Assembly (NCBI RefSeq): GCF_003610785.1
Contig: NZ_RAQQ01000001.1
Coordinates: forward strand, 248,001-312,000
Origin: Micromonospora globbae
Lineage (GTDB): Bacteria; Actinomycetota; Actinomycetes; Mycobacteriales; Micromonosporaceae
Direction of reading: 5' to 3'
DNA: 64,000 bases
The notes beneath the pieces were generated by a model. It saw only the letters and a program-made list of their open reading frames with translations. It was not told the origin of the DNA and did no database searches. The position numbers and the translations under genes were made by a program. Position 1 is the stretch's first letter. Every line of letters starts with the position of its first letter. This document shows, piece after piece, positions 54,301-62,160 of the stretch.

Positions 54301-55262
54301 TCCGCTACGCCGACGGCGAGACGGCCACGGTGCGGACCACGGTCACGGTGGGCTGCGCGGTGCCGGACCGGCGGGAGACCGTCTGGCTCGGCGACACCGA
54401 CACCGGGGTGCCGAGCCGCACGGTCGGGCAGGGCTGCACGGCCAACGACCTGATCGACGACGAGAGCACCTGGCCGAGCCACGACGCCTTCGTGCGGCAC
54501 GTCACCACGGTGGCCCGCGCGTTGCAGGACGACGGCCTGCTCACCGGCCGCGAGGTCGGCACGCTGACCCGCCTGGCCGCCGGCTCGCCGATCGGCCGGG
54601 AGGGGCACACGGGGTACGAGCCGCTCTTCGACGGCACGGCCGGGTCGCTGCGCGGCTGGCAGCAGGCGCCGTCCGGGTCGTTCGGCATCCAGCCGGACGG
54701 GTCGCTGCGGTCCAGCGGCGGGCTGGGCATGCTCTGGCACACCAGGGAGCTGGCCGACTTCTCGCTGAAGCTCCAGTTCCGGGACATCGCGCCGGGCACG
54801 GGCCGCGCCAACAGCGGGGTCCTCACCCGGTTCCCCGATCCGCGGATCCCGCTGGAGGAGCGCCCGCCCGGCAGTTGCGGCACCGTCGGGTCGGCCCGCA
54901 CCTCACCGGCGTGGGTGGCCATCTACTGCGGCCACGAGATCCAGATCTACGACGGTGAGAGCGGCGAGCCGCAGAAGACGGGCTCGGTCTACAACTTCGA
55001 CCCGGTGCCGCTCGCCCAGGCCGGCGCCACCCCGAAGGAGCAGTGGAACGACTACGAGATCCGGGTCGTCGGGCAGCACTACACGATCGTCCGCAACGGC
55101 GTGGTGATCAACGAGTTCGACAACACCCCGGGCAAGCAGTCCTCGCGGGCCGGTGACCCGCCGACCGACCTGCGGCAGTTCCTCCGCGGCTTCGTCGGGC
55201 TGCAGAACCACGGCGACAACGACCTGATCGAGTTCCGCAACATCCGCGTGCGCGAACTCTAG
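51333..55262 (+). CDS. Secreted ThuA / discoidin / PQQ-type sugar dehydrogenase / PKD / DUF1080 protein
   Basis: 1,309 residues. Signal peptide 1-27; ThuA fold about 38-155 and 296-406, interrupted by an F5/8-type C (discoidin) insertion about 165-289 (TAWVAYELSAPKRITGYALT); glucose/sorbosone dehydrogenase propeller about 414-929 (EPHGLTIAPDGTVFYVGK, SCCHAGGGMAFDAEGNLYVG); PKD 933-1005; an unnamed 80-residue module 1008-1088; DUF1080 (LamG-like) 1092-1309. ThuA and DUF1080 families are tied to 3-keto-sugar breakdown, and the propeller type uses PQQ to oxidise sugars. ATG 51333 has GGAAGG upstream; ATG 51312, overlapping the laccase stop, is the alternative. Precise activity is inferred. Confidence 0.88.
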   Translation: MTRNVRRALAALAATATLLPATTAAAAPRTAPQAAPDDPTRVLVFHGPAAQQQDPVARAVAAIRDLAADHDMAVTVSTDPKVFTPAGLASYRSVVFLSATGAELNREQESALQTYMKDGGGFLGIADAARAQVDSTWFTGLIGSRPAGAIPVAEPVARVTASGENPPNETKEKLTDGDSGTKWLARTPTAWVAYELSAPKRITGYALTSANDSPGRDPRDWTLQGSADGQSWTDLDRRTGQTFAERFQTRRFDIATPREFTHYRLNVTANSGEPLTQLADLRLFTDNAIPPQRPPVNRAVVDIVDRHHPATASLPMTLTRSDRWDNWDPNPIGTVHTVAQVEERHYDPGPGANGPFHPVSWCRDYEGGRSFYTGMGHTEGSYGEDAFRAHLAGALDWTTGRVRGDCQATIAANYRIERLTAANQPGQLDQIGEPHGLTIAPDGTVFYVGKAACPTGPIPDWDDPDVGLGCGTIHSWDPRTRQVKLLTTLQVMGNRGSGSELVKNEEGLLGIVPDPAFADNGWLYVYWMPHESIDREKRIGQRTISRFTYDRQAQTIDQATRKDLLRFPVQIHSCCHAGGGMAFDAEGNLYVGSGDNNSSEGSQGYSGNNWTREYAGISFQDARRTSGNTNDLAGKIIRIHPEPDGTYTIPEGNLFPPGTPKTRPEIYVMGVRNIARLQVDPERQWLTAGWVGPDASSPSPELGPAKYETATIITSAGNQGWPYCMGNRQPYRDRSNTDASVLTGWYDCDNLRNESPRNTGLVDIPPARDNMIWYSPDGGGPVFPKRADGSGLPTYVAADATYTQPYLRGGGQAVMSGPTYHRDRVDTGSGVAWPEHWDDKWLIGDQSNANNRVAVTVDPAGVPRAEPPVFAESLRAIIPGGNGDNRLQSWMDAKFGPDGALYMLDYGGGFFSLHPNQKLVRVVYTGGAPTPAPAANAVAVQNKPLTMAFTGSRSGGVSYRWEFGDGATSTEANPRHTYARVGTYPASLTVRYADGETATVRTTVTVGCAVPDRRETVWLGDTDTGVPSRTVGQGCTANDLIDDESTWPSHDAFVRHVTTVARALQDDGLLTGREVGTLTRLAAGSPIGREGHTGYEPLFDGTAGSLRGWQQAPSGSFGIQPDGSLRSSGGLGMLWHTRELADFSLKLQFRDIAPGTGRANSGVLTRFPDPRIPLEERPPGSCGTVGSARTSPAWVAIYCGHEIQIYDGESGEPQKTGSVYNFDPVPLAQAGATPKEQWNDYEIRVVGQHYTIVRNGVVINEFDNTPGKQSSRAGDPPTDLRQFLRGFVGLQNHGDNDLIEFRNIRVREL

Positions 55263-55270
55263 GAGACGGC

Positions 55271-56794
55271 ATGAACAGACGACTGACAGCGGTGCTGGCC
55301 GCCCTCCTGCTCGCGGTGCTCCCGATGGCCGGTGGGTCCGCCACGGCCGCCCCGCGCGTCGCCGAGCAGGTGCTGACCTGGACCGCCGACGACGACATCA
55401 CCCGCTACAAGTCCGCGCCCACCCAGGTCGTGGCCGGCCAGACGACGATCGTCTTCGAGAACAGCGCGGCCACCGGCAACACCACCGGTATGCCGCACAC
55501 GTTGACGTTCGACACCACCACGGAGGGCTACAACCACGACGTCACCGTGAACATCCTCGCCAACCCGTACGACCCGAGCGACGGGCGGCACGAGGTGACC
55601 GTGACCCTGAGCCCCGGCCGCTACCGCTACTTCTGCGCCATCCCCGGCCACGACCAGATGGTCGGTGAACTGGTGGTGACCGACGGCGGCGGCACCGACA
55701 CCACACCGCCCGAGGTGGCCGCCACGGTCAGCGGCGACCGCGACCAGGACGGCAACTACGTCGGCGCCGCCACGGTGACCGTGACGGCCACCGACGCGGG
55801 GTCGGGGGTGGACACCGTCGAGTACCAGGTCGACGACACGAGTTTCCAGCCGTACACCGCGCCGGTGCGGGTCACCGCCGTCGGCGACCACTCGGTGCAG
55901 TTCCGGGCCACCGACCACGCCGGCAACACCAGCGAGGTCGGGTCGGTGTCGTTCCGGGTCGTCGAGCCCGGCGAGGAGGACACCACCCCGCCGGTGGTGA
56001 CCGCCGACCTGGCCGGCGAGACGGACGGCGACGGCAACTACGTCGGTACGGCCACCGCCACGCTGACCGCCACCGACGACCGGTCCGGGGTCGCGTCGAT
56101 CGAGTACTCGCTCGACGGGGCCGCCTTCACCGCGTACACCGCGCCGGTCGTGGTCGACGAGCCGGGGACGCACATGCTGCACTACCGCGCCACCGACGTC
56201 GCCGGCAACACCTCGGCGGAGCGGATGGCCCACTTCACCGTGGTTCCCCCGCCGGTGGAGGACACCACCCCGCCGACGGTCTCGGCCACGGTCACCGGGG
56301 AGCGGGACGAGAACGGCGGGTACGTGGGCGTCGCGACGGTGACGGTCACGGCGACCGACGACGACTCCGGAGTCGCGCGCGTCGAGTACGCGCTCGACGC
56401 CGGTGGCTGGACGACGTACGCCGGGCCGCTCTCCGTCCGCGCCACCGGCGCCCACACCCTGCGGTACCGGGCGACCGACGCCGCCGGGAACACCTCCGCC
56501 GAGCAGTCCGTGACGTTCACCGTGGTCTCCGACGGCACCGACGCCTGCCCCGGGTCGGACACGCGGGACACGGTGGTCGTCGACGGTGACGACACCGGGG
56601 TGGCCAACGTCGACACCGGCAACGGCTGCACGATCAACGACCTGATCGACGAAGGCGCCGCGTACCCGAGCCACGCGGCCTTCGTCCGCCACGTCGAGAC
56701 GGTCACGGCCACCCTCGTGACCGCCGGCACCCTGACCAAGCGGCAGCAGGGCGCCATCGTCCGGGCCGCGGCCCGATCGGACATCGGCGCATGA
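55271..56794 (+). CDS. Secreted cupredoxin with three Ig-like (OmpL47-type) repeats
   Basis: 507 residues. Signal peptide 1-27. A cupredoxin domain about 30-137 keeps the type-1 copper ligands: His in MPHTLTF and Cys, His, Met in YFCAIPGHDQM. Three repeats of about 94 residues follow, starting near 143, 237 and 331, each opening DTTPP and holding VTVTATDxxSGVxxVEY and HxxxxRATDxAGNTS. The last 83 residues (TRDTVVVDGDDTGVANVDTG to the end) match the unnamed module of the preceding protein. It lies 8 bases after that gene, so co-translated. A role as electron carrier or copper-binding scaffold for the laccase/dehydrogenase is inferred. Confidence 0.9.
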   Translation: MNRRLTAVLAALLLAVLPMAGGSATAAPRVAEQVLTWTADDDITRYKSAPTQVVAGQTTIVFENSAATGNTTGMPHTLTFDTTTEGYNHDVTVNILANPYDPSDGRHEVTVTLSPGRYRYFCAIPGHDQMVGELVVTDGGGTDTTPPEVAATVSGDRDQDGNYVGAATVTVTATDAGSGVDTVEYQVDDTSFQPYTAPVRVTAVGDHSVQFRATDHAGNTSEVGSVSFRVVEPGEEDTTPPVVTADLAGETDGDGNYVGTATATLTATDDRSGVASIEYSLDGAAFTAYTAPVVVDEPGTHMLHYRATDVAGNTSAERMAHFTVVPPPVEDTTPPTVSATVTGERDENGGYVGVATVTVTATDDDSGVARVEYALDAGGWTTYAGPLSVRATGAHTLRYRATDAAGNTSAEQSVTFTVVSDGTDACPGSDTRDTVVVDGDDTGVANVDTGNGCTINDLIDEGAAYPSHAAFVRHVETVTATLVTAGTLTKRQQGAIVRAAARSDIGA

Positions 56795-56826
56795 CGTATC
56801 GAACCTCACCCACAGGGAGTACCGCG

Positions 56827-57810
56827 ATGCCCAGACGTACCGTCACCAAGCTGGCCACCGTGAGCGCCGTCGTCGCCGGCTCGTTGCTGGTGGTGGCGCC
56901 CAGCGCGCACGCCGACCTGGTCACCCACTGCGTCGGCACCGGCGGCGCCGTGACGGTGCCCAACGACCTGCTGGTGCCCGCCGGCAAGTCCTGCACGCTC
57001 ACCGGCACGACGATCACCGGCAACGTGAGCGTCGCGGCCGGCGCGAACCTGGTGGTCGTCGGCGGCAACGTCAGCGGCGAGGTGCGCGTCGCCGCCGACG
57101 GCTACCTGGACGCCACCGACACCACCATCGGCGGTCAGGTCGTGCTGGCCGCCGGCGGGTACGGCGCGTTCCTCAGGGACGCGCGCACCGGCGCCGTGAC
57201 CGTGCGACCGAAGGGTTCGGCGACCATCGACAGCTTCCTCTTCGTGGAGGGGTCGACGATCGCCGGCAACGTCGTCGTCGGGGCCGGGGAGGTCCGGCTC
57301 GACCGCAACACCCAGGTGGAACGCAACGTCAACAGCACCGGCACCTACTACACCGACGTGCACGACTCGTTCGTCGACGGCACCCTGTCGGTGCTCAACA
57401 GCAGCACCGGGAGCGTCGTCTGCGGCAGCGCGGTCCGCGGGCGGGCGACCTTCGCCGGCAACCTGGGTGGCGTGCAACTGGGACCGAACGGCACCCTCGA
57501 CAGCTGCGCCTCCGGCGGCTACTGGGGCCGGGACGTGAGCATCAGCAGCACCACGGGCGGCGTCATCGTCGACGACAACATCATCGACGGCCAGTTGGCC
57601 CTCACGGCCAACGACCCGGTCGCCCAGGTGGCCGCCAACAACCGGATCCGCGGTGGCGTGACCGGTGACCAGGCGGGCGCCACGACCACGTCCCGGACGG
57701 CCCGGGCCGCGGCCGCCGCCGACCGGGAGGACGCCGGAGAGCAGCGGGCGCAGGCCCGCCGCGCCTCGGCGGTGCAGGAGGCCGCCGCGGCCGGCGTCGC
57801 GCGGCTCTGA
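56827..57810 (+). CDS. Secreted beta-solenoid repeat protein
   Basis: 327 residues. Signal peptide 1-33 (VSAVVAGSLLVVAPSAHA). The mature protein is built of short rungs such as TITGNVSVAAGANLVVVGGN, VSGEVRVAADGYLDATDTTI and TIAGNVVVGAGEVRLDRNT, the pattern of a parallel beta-helix as in bactofilins. The last 45 residues are Ala/Arg-rich and unstructured. It resembles the tails of the LVIVD and NucH-UshA proteins in rung style but not in detail. ATG 56827 has GGGAG eight bases upstream; ATG 56791 overlapping the cupredoxin stop is also in frame. Last gene of the operon; a surface scaffold is the simplest guess. Confidence 0.85.
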   Translation: MPRRTVTKLATVSAVVAGSLLVVAPSAHADLVTHCVGTGGAVTVPNDLLVPAGKSCTLTGTTITGNVSVAAGANLVVVGGNVSGEVRVAADGYLDATDTTIGGQVVLAAGGYGAFLRDARTGAVTVRPKGSATIDSFLFVEGSTIAGNVVVGAGEVRLDRNTQVERNVNSTGTYYTDVHDSFVDGTLSVLNSSTGSVVCGSAVRGRATFAGNLGGVQLGPNGTLDSCASGGYWGRDVSISSTTGGVIVDDNIIDGQLALTANDPVAQVAANNRIRGGVTGDQAGATTTSRTARAAAAADREDAGEQRAQARRASAVQEAAAAGVARL

Positions 57811-57894
57811 GCTGCCGGCTCCGGGCCACCGGCGAGCCGCCCGTGGCCCGGAGCCGCATCCGCCCGCGATCAGGAAGCCGCGAGTATCGAAGGG

Positions 57895-58086
57895 CTACGC
57901 CTCGGGTACGCCCGGGCCGACCTCGCCGCGGCTCAGGTGTTCGGCGTTGCGGTCGGCGTCGCTGTGGGCGTTGGCCGCTCCGGCGCGCGGGTCGGCCGTC
58001 CGGTTGCCCTCGACGTCCTGATACACCTCGCCGCGTTCGAGTGCGTCGTCTTCCTGCTGCCGCCGGCTGTGCTCAGGTGTGGTCAT
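57895..58086 (-). CDS. Small hydrophilic hypothetical protein
   Basis: 63 residues from ATG 58086 (MTTPEHSRRQQEDDALERGE...). Highly charged with no hydrophobic segment, contains EHLSRGEVGPGVPEA at the end. I do not recognise it. The ribosome site is poor (GGGGG adjacent to the ATG). Codon pattern fits coding sequence in this genome. It lies between the secreted operon and the GNAT gene, in the same direction as GNAT. Confidence 0.5.
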   Translation of the reverse strand: MTTPEHSRRQQEDDALERGEVYQDVEGNRTADPRAGAANAHSDADRNAEHLSRGEVGPGVPEA

Positions 58087-58159
58087 CCCCCGTCGGTACC
58101 CCGCGGCCGTGCCGGCAAACGGAGGCCGCACCGGTCGAGGCGCGGCGCGGCCGGTGGCC

Positions 58160-58657
58160 TCAGGTGACGACGGGGCTCCGGCGTTCCAGCAGGACGACGT
58201 CCCGCCAGCGGCCGTGGTGCCGCCCCACCCGCTCCCGGGTGCCGATCACCCGGAAGCCGGCCCGCTCGTGCAGGGCGAGGCTCGCCGCGTTCTCCGGGAA
58301 GATCCCCGACTGGATCGTCCAGATGCCCGCCGCCTCGGTCGAGGCGATGAGGGCGTCCAGGAGGAGCCGGGCGATGCCGCGGCCCTGGGCGGCCGGGTCC
58401 ACGTAGATGGAGTGCTCGACGACGCCGGCGTAGACCGCGCGGGCCGAGGTCGGTGAGACGGCCACCCACCCCAGCACGGTCCCGTCACCGTCGACCGCCA
58501 CGAACCGGTGGTCGGCCAGCCGGCCGGCGTCGAACGCCGTCCACGTCGGCGCGACGGTCTCGAAGCTGGCGTTCCCGCCGTCGAGGCCGGCCTGGTAGAT
58601 CGCCAGCACCCGGTCCGCGTCGTCTGCGGTCATCGGTCGGATGGTGAGGTCGGCCAT
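58160..58657 (-). CDS. GNAT N-acetyltransferase (phosphinothricin-acetyltransferase-like)
   Basis: 165 residues. The acetyl-CoA loop is VDPAAQGRGIARLLLDALIA (QxxGxG/A), preceded by VVEHSIYVDP and followed by GIFPENAASLALHERAGFRV, the order seen in Pat/MddA enzymes, which acetylate phosphinothricin or methionine derivatives. The true substrate is unknown; annotation as pat would be too specific. ATG 58657 has GGAG upstream. Confidence 0.88.
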   Translation of the reverse strand: MADLTIRPMTADDADRVLAIYQAGLDGGNASFETVAPTWTAFDAGRLADHRFVAVDGDGTVLGWVAVSPTSARAVYAGVVEHSIYVDPAAQGRGIARLLLDALIASTEAAGIWTIQSGIFPENAASLALHERAGFRVIGTRERVGRHHGRWRDVVLLERRSPVVT

Positions 58658-59053
58658 CAGCGGACTCCGTTTCTTGTGGGGGCCGGCGGTGAATTCCTGA
58701 CATATCCACTGACGTCATTCGTAATCTGCCGCGCACGACCACCGTCGGAGGTGGCGGCTCCATCCAGCTCCGGCAGCGGTAATTCGGGATCCGGATGGGC
58801 GCATCCGTAACTCGTTCTTAACACGCCCGCGCGGCGGCCATTAGCGTCTGGGCCCACGAGCCCCGGATCATCGCGATGCATCCCGGCGCAGGTCGATCCG
58901 CCATTCCGGCGGGACGCCCGCAGCCGGACGCGCGCTGCCGTCCGCACCGGACGACACGATGCCGGGCCGAATCGAGAGGGGCATTTCCAGCTCACCATTC
59001 CGGTCCCACCGAACCTACCACCGGATGCCCGGCAATCGCACAGAGAGGTAATC
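58658..59053. other. Noncoding region upstream of the enolase-superfamily gene
   Basis: About 400 bases between divergent genes. It holds CGGATG-GGCG-CATCCG near 58793-58808 and an AT-richer piece near 58808-58822 (AACTCGTTCTTAAC), which may form the promoter. No gene is supported. Confidence 0.45.
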
Positions 59054-60454
59054 ATGACGGCGAATTCGAATCTCGGAAGACGGGGATTCCTCGGTATGGC
59101 CGCAGCCGGCGCGGGCGGCCTGAGCCTGGCCGGCCTCGTCGCGGCCCCCATCGAGGACCAGGTGGCGTACGCCAGCCAGAAGGTGTCGAAGACGTCCAGC
59201 CCGTCGGATCTTCGGATCACCGACATGCGCACCGTCACCCTCCGGGGTGTGCCCTTCCGCAGCACCATCATCCGCATCGACACCAACCAGGGAATCTACG
59301 GCCTGGGCGAGGTGCGTGACGACGCGGACCGACGGTACGCGCTGCTGCTGAAGAGCCGGCTCCTGGGTCAGAACCCGCTCAACGTCGAGAAGCTGTTCAA
59401 GATGCTCAAGCAGTTCGGCGGGCACGGCCGCCAGGGCGGCGGGGTGTCGGCCGTGGAGATGGCGCTCTGGGACATCGCCGGCAAGGCGTACGGCGTGCCC
59501 GTCTACCAGCTGCTCGGGGGCAAGTACCGCGACAAGGTCCGCGCCTACGCCGACGCCGCGGTGTCGACGAACCCCAAGACGTACGCCGAGCGCCTGAAGG
59601 CCCGGGTCAAGGAGGGCTACACGTTCCTCAAGATGGACCTGGGCATCGAGATGATCCAGAACGTGAAGGGCGCCTTCAACGGCCGGAACCTGTGGCCGGG
59701 CGACCTGGCCCAGTACAACTTCACGCCCGGCGGGTACGGCGCCACCACGCACCCGTTCACCCGGATCCAGCTGACCCGCAAGGGCCTGGACGCGATGGCC
59801 GACTACGTCGAGACCGTCCGCGACGTGGTCGGGTACGGGGTGCCGATCGGACACGACCACATGGGGCACTTCGGGATCAACGACCAGATCAAGCTGGCCC
59901 AGCGTCTCGAGGAGTACGCCCCGGCGTACATGGAGGACGTCGTGGCGTGGATGTACACCGAGCAGTTCAAGCAGTTCCGGGCGGCCACGAACGTACCGGT
60001 GATGACCGGCGAGGACATCTACGGGCTCGAGCCGTTCAAGAAGCTCATCGACGAGCAGGCCGTCGACATCGTCCACCCCGACCCGGCGACCGCCGGCGGA
60101 ATCCTCGAGACCAAGAAGATCGGCGACTACGCCGAGGAGCACGGCGTCCCCATGTTCCTCCATTACGCCGGTTCGCCGGTGGGCGCCATGGCGGCGGTGC
60201 ACATCGCGGCGGCGACGCAGAACTTCGTCGCCCTGGAGAACCACTCGTTCGAGGTCGAGGGCTGGGACAACATCATCAACGGCCCGGCCAAGCCGCTGGT
60301 GAAGGACGGCTTCTACACGGTGCCGCAGGGCCCCGGCCTGGGCATCGAGTTGAACGAGCAGGAGGTCAAGCGCCGGATGGACCCGGACGAGGGCTACTTC
60401 AATCCCACCCTGGAGTGGGACAAGGCCAACTCCCACGACCGCATCTGGTCCTGA
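59054..60454 (+). CDS. Tat-exported enolase-superfamily protein (mandelate racemase/MLE type)
   Basis: 466 residues. The N-terminus has a Tat signal, LGRRGFLGMAAAGAGGLSLA, which is unusual in this superfamily. The capping domain (about 50-160) precedes a modified TIM barrel with metal ligands probably Asp near 267 (IGHDHMGH), Glu near 294 (YMEDVVAW) and Glu near 319 (TGEDIYG). Lys in TFLKMDLG fits the general-base position of the MR/galactarate-dehydratase subgroup. These enzymes dehydrate or isomerise sugar acids. Secretion suggests an extracellular sugar-acid substrate, perhaps linked to the oxidised-sugar operon upstream. A strong terminator follows. Confidence 0.88.
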   Translation: MTANSNLGRRGFLGMAAAGAGGLSLAGLVAAPIEDQVAYASQKVSKTSSPSDLRITDMRTVTLRGVPFRSTIIRIDTNQGIYGLGEVRDDADRRYALLLKSRLLGQNPLNVEKLFKMLKQFGGHGRQGGGVSAVEMALWDIAGKAYGVPVYQLLGGKYRDKVRAYADAAVSTNPKTYAERLKARVKEGYTFLKMDLGIEMIQNVKGAFNGRNLWPGDLAQYNFTPGGYGATTHPFTRIQLTRKGLDAMADYVETVRDVVGYGVPIGHDHMGHFGINDQIKLAQRLEEYAPAYMEDVVAWMYTEQFKQFRAATNVPVMTGEDIYGLEPFKKLIDEQAVDIVHPDPATAGGILETKKIGDYAEEHGVPMFLHYAGSPVGAMAAVHIAAATQNFVALENHSFEVEGWDNIINGPAKPLVKDGFYTVPQGPGLGIELNEQEVKRRMDPDEGYFNPTLEWDKANSHDRIWS

Positions 60455-60489
60455 CACCGCGGCCCGGTCGCGTGCCGGTGGGTGGTGGG

Positions 60490-60521
60490 CGAGGGGCCGG
60501 CCCCGACGGGCCGGCCCCTCG
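60490..60521 (+). terminator. Terminator after the enolase-superfamily gene
   Basis: A perfect 14-base stem: CGAGGGGCCGGCCC (60490-60503) with GGGCCGGCCCCTCG (60508-60521) around a CGAC loop. Confidence 0.8.
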
Positions 60522-60558
60522 GCGTCCGCCGGGATCGCCCCGGCCGCCCCGCGGCAAC

Positions 60559-60564
60559 TAGCCT
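60559..60564 (+). promoter_or_regulatory. -10 box (TAGCCT) for the leaderless formamidase-like transcript
   Basis: TAGCCT lies seven bases before the ATG, with no ribosome site, indicating a leaderless start. Confidence 0.5.
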
Positions 60565-60571
60565 GCGCAGA

Positions 60572-61501
60572 ATGCGACACACCCTCGAACCCGGCGACGA
60601 CACCCTTCACGGCCACTTCTCCCCCGACCTGGCGCCCGTGCTCACCGTCGACCCCGGCGACACCGTCACCTACCGCACCCTCGACTGCTGGTGGTCGGCC
60701 GGCCCGTACCAGGGCGGGCCGCACCGGGACCGTCCACGGGCCCCGCAGTACCAGCCCGACTGCGGGCACGCGCTGACCGGTCCGGTCGCGGTCCGCGGCG
60801 CCCGCGCCGGGCAGACCCTCGAGGTACGCGTCGACGCGATCGTCCCGGCGACCTGGGGCACCACCGTGGCCGGCGGCTGGCCGAGCGCGTTCAACGAGCG
60901 GTACGGCGTCGACGAGGGCGAGGGGGTGGTGCACGCCTGGGAACTGGACCCGGTGCGGATGGTCGGCCGCAACCAGCACGGCCACACGGTGACGCTGCGC
61001 CCGTTCATGGGGGTGCTCGGGATGCCGCCGGCCGAGCCGGGCCGGCACTCGACGATCCCGCCCCGGCCCTGCGGGGGCAACCTGGACTGCAAGGAACTGA
61101 CCGCCGGCAGCACGCTCCTTCTGCCGATCCCGGTCGACGGCGCGCTGTTCTCCGTGGGCGACGGTCACGCCGCGCAGGGCGACGGGGAGATCGGCGGCAC
61201 CGCGATCGAGTGCCCGATGGACGAGGTGACGCTCACCTTCGATGTCCGGGACGACTTCCCGGTCACCGGCCCGGTGGCCCGCACCGCCGACGCCTGGTTG
61301 ACCCTCGGTGTCGGCGCGACCGTGGACGACGCCGTGTTCATGGCCCTCGACTCGATGCTGACGCTCGTCCAGCGCTCGTACGGCGTCAGCCGCCCGGACG
61401 CGGTGGCGCTGGCCAGCGTCGCGGTCGACGTACGGGTCACGCAGATCGTCAACCAGACCGTGGGCGCGCACGCGGTACTCCGCCACGGGGCGGTGCGCTG
61501 A
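60572..61501 (+). CDS. Acetamidase/formamidase family protein
   Basis: 309 residues with the FmdA/AmdA beta-rich fold. Recognisable parts are TLDCWWSAGPYQGGP, CGHALTGPVAVRGARAGQTL, PPRPCGGNLDCKELTAGSTL and VGDGHAAQGDGEIGGTAIEC, the last two forming the metal-binding active site of the family. It hydrolyses small amides to ammonia and acid; here the actual amide is unknown. ATG 60572 is leaderless after TAGCCT. It sits behind the terminator of the enolase-superfamily gene, so it is transcribed alone. Confidence 0.9.
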   Translation: MRHTLEPGDDTLHGHFSPDLAPVLTVDPGDTVTYRTLDCWWSAGPYQGGPHRDRPRAPQYQPDCGHALTGPVAVRGARAGQTLEVRVDAIVPATWGTTVAGGWPSAFNERYGVDEGEGVVHAWELDPVRMVGRNQHGHTVTLRPFMGVLGMPPAEPGRHSTIPPRPCGGNLDCKELTAGSTLLLPIPVDGALFSVGDGHAAQGDGEIGGTAIECPMDEVTLTFDVRDDFPVTGPVARTADAWLTLGVGATVDDAVFMALDSMLTLVQRSYGVSRPDAVALASVAVDVRVTQIVNQTVGAHAVLRHGAVR

Positions 61502-61525
61502 GCCGCCCGACGGCCCCTGACGGGG

Positions 61526-62095
61526 TCACAGCCTGCGGTTCCACCAGGCACGGCGGCGACGGGCCCGCGCCTTCAGCCGCCGGTGCTCGGCGTGCTGCAT
61601 CGCGACGAGCGCCGGAGCGAGGCCGAGCATGAGCGCGGGCAGCGCCACGGGCGCGGTCCGGTTCTCGCGGAGGATCGCCAGCAGGCAGGCGGCCCCGGAG
61701 ACGTAGATGATGGGGTTGTAGTACCGCATCAGGTCGGGTCCGAGCCCTTCGCACGTCCGCAGCCACGGCACACCGAACCGCGTCCGGGTCGGCCACCCGG
61801 CGAGGTGCGCCACCACGGCGGCCAGGCCGAAGCCGTTCGCCGCGGCCAGCAGGCGGTCGGCCGAGGGCGACGGACGGCCGGCGGCGCGCCAGACGGCGGC
61901 GGTGCCCAACCCCCAGGCGGTGGCGGCGGGGTACGGACCGACCACCGAGGCCAGCGGCATACCGACGCCGGCCCCCAGCTCGAAGAACACGTGTGCGGCC
62001 AGGCCGCCGACGGCCGCCCGGGTCAGGGGTCGACGCCCAGGCGCGCCCGCGGCGAACCGGGCCCGGACGTCCGGTACCGGGGCTGTCCGGGCCAC
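61526..62095 (-). CDS. Hypothetical integral membrane protein
   Basis: 189 residues starting at GTG 62095 with AGGAG six bases upstream. Four membrane segments (about 25-45, 55-75, 85-105, 130-160) and a very basic tail (RRLKARARRRRAWWNRR). I recognise no family signature. It shares direction with the next upstream membrane-protein gene, 65 bases away, so the two may be co-transcribed. Confidence 0.7.
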   Translation of the reverse strand: MARTAPVPDVRARFAAGAPGRRPLTRAAVGGLAAHVFFELGAGVGMPLASVVGPYPAATAWGLGTAAVWRAAGRPSPSADRLLAAANGFGLAAVVAHLAGWPTRTRFGVPWLRTCEGLGPDLMRYYNPIIYVSGAACLLAILRENRTAPVALPALMLGLAPALVAMQHAEHRRLKARARRRRAWWNRRL

Positions 62096-62160
62096 CGTCG
62101 TCTCCTTCCGACCGGGGTGCGGGCGGTCCCTCCCCGGCCTGCGCTCGCGTGACCGCCGGC

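Noticed and set aside
51666-54740. A 1,024-codon open frame on the minus strand
   Set aside because: It is antisense to the ThuA/dehydrogenase gene and shows no domain; its composition matches other shadows here.
58793-58808. CGGATG-GGCG-CATCCG as an operator
   Set aside because: Six-base arms are expected by chance in a GC-rich region of this size and the site has no second copy.
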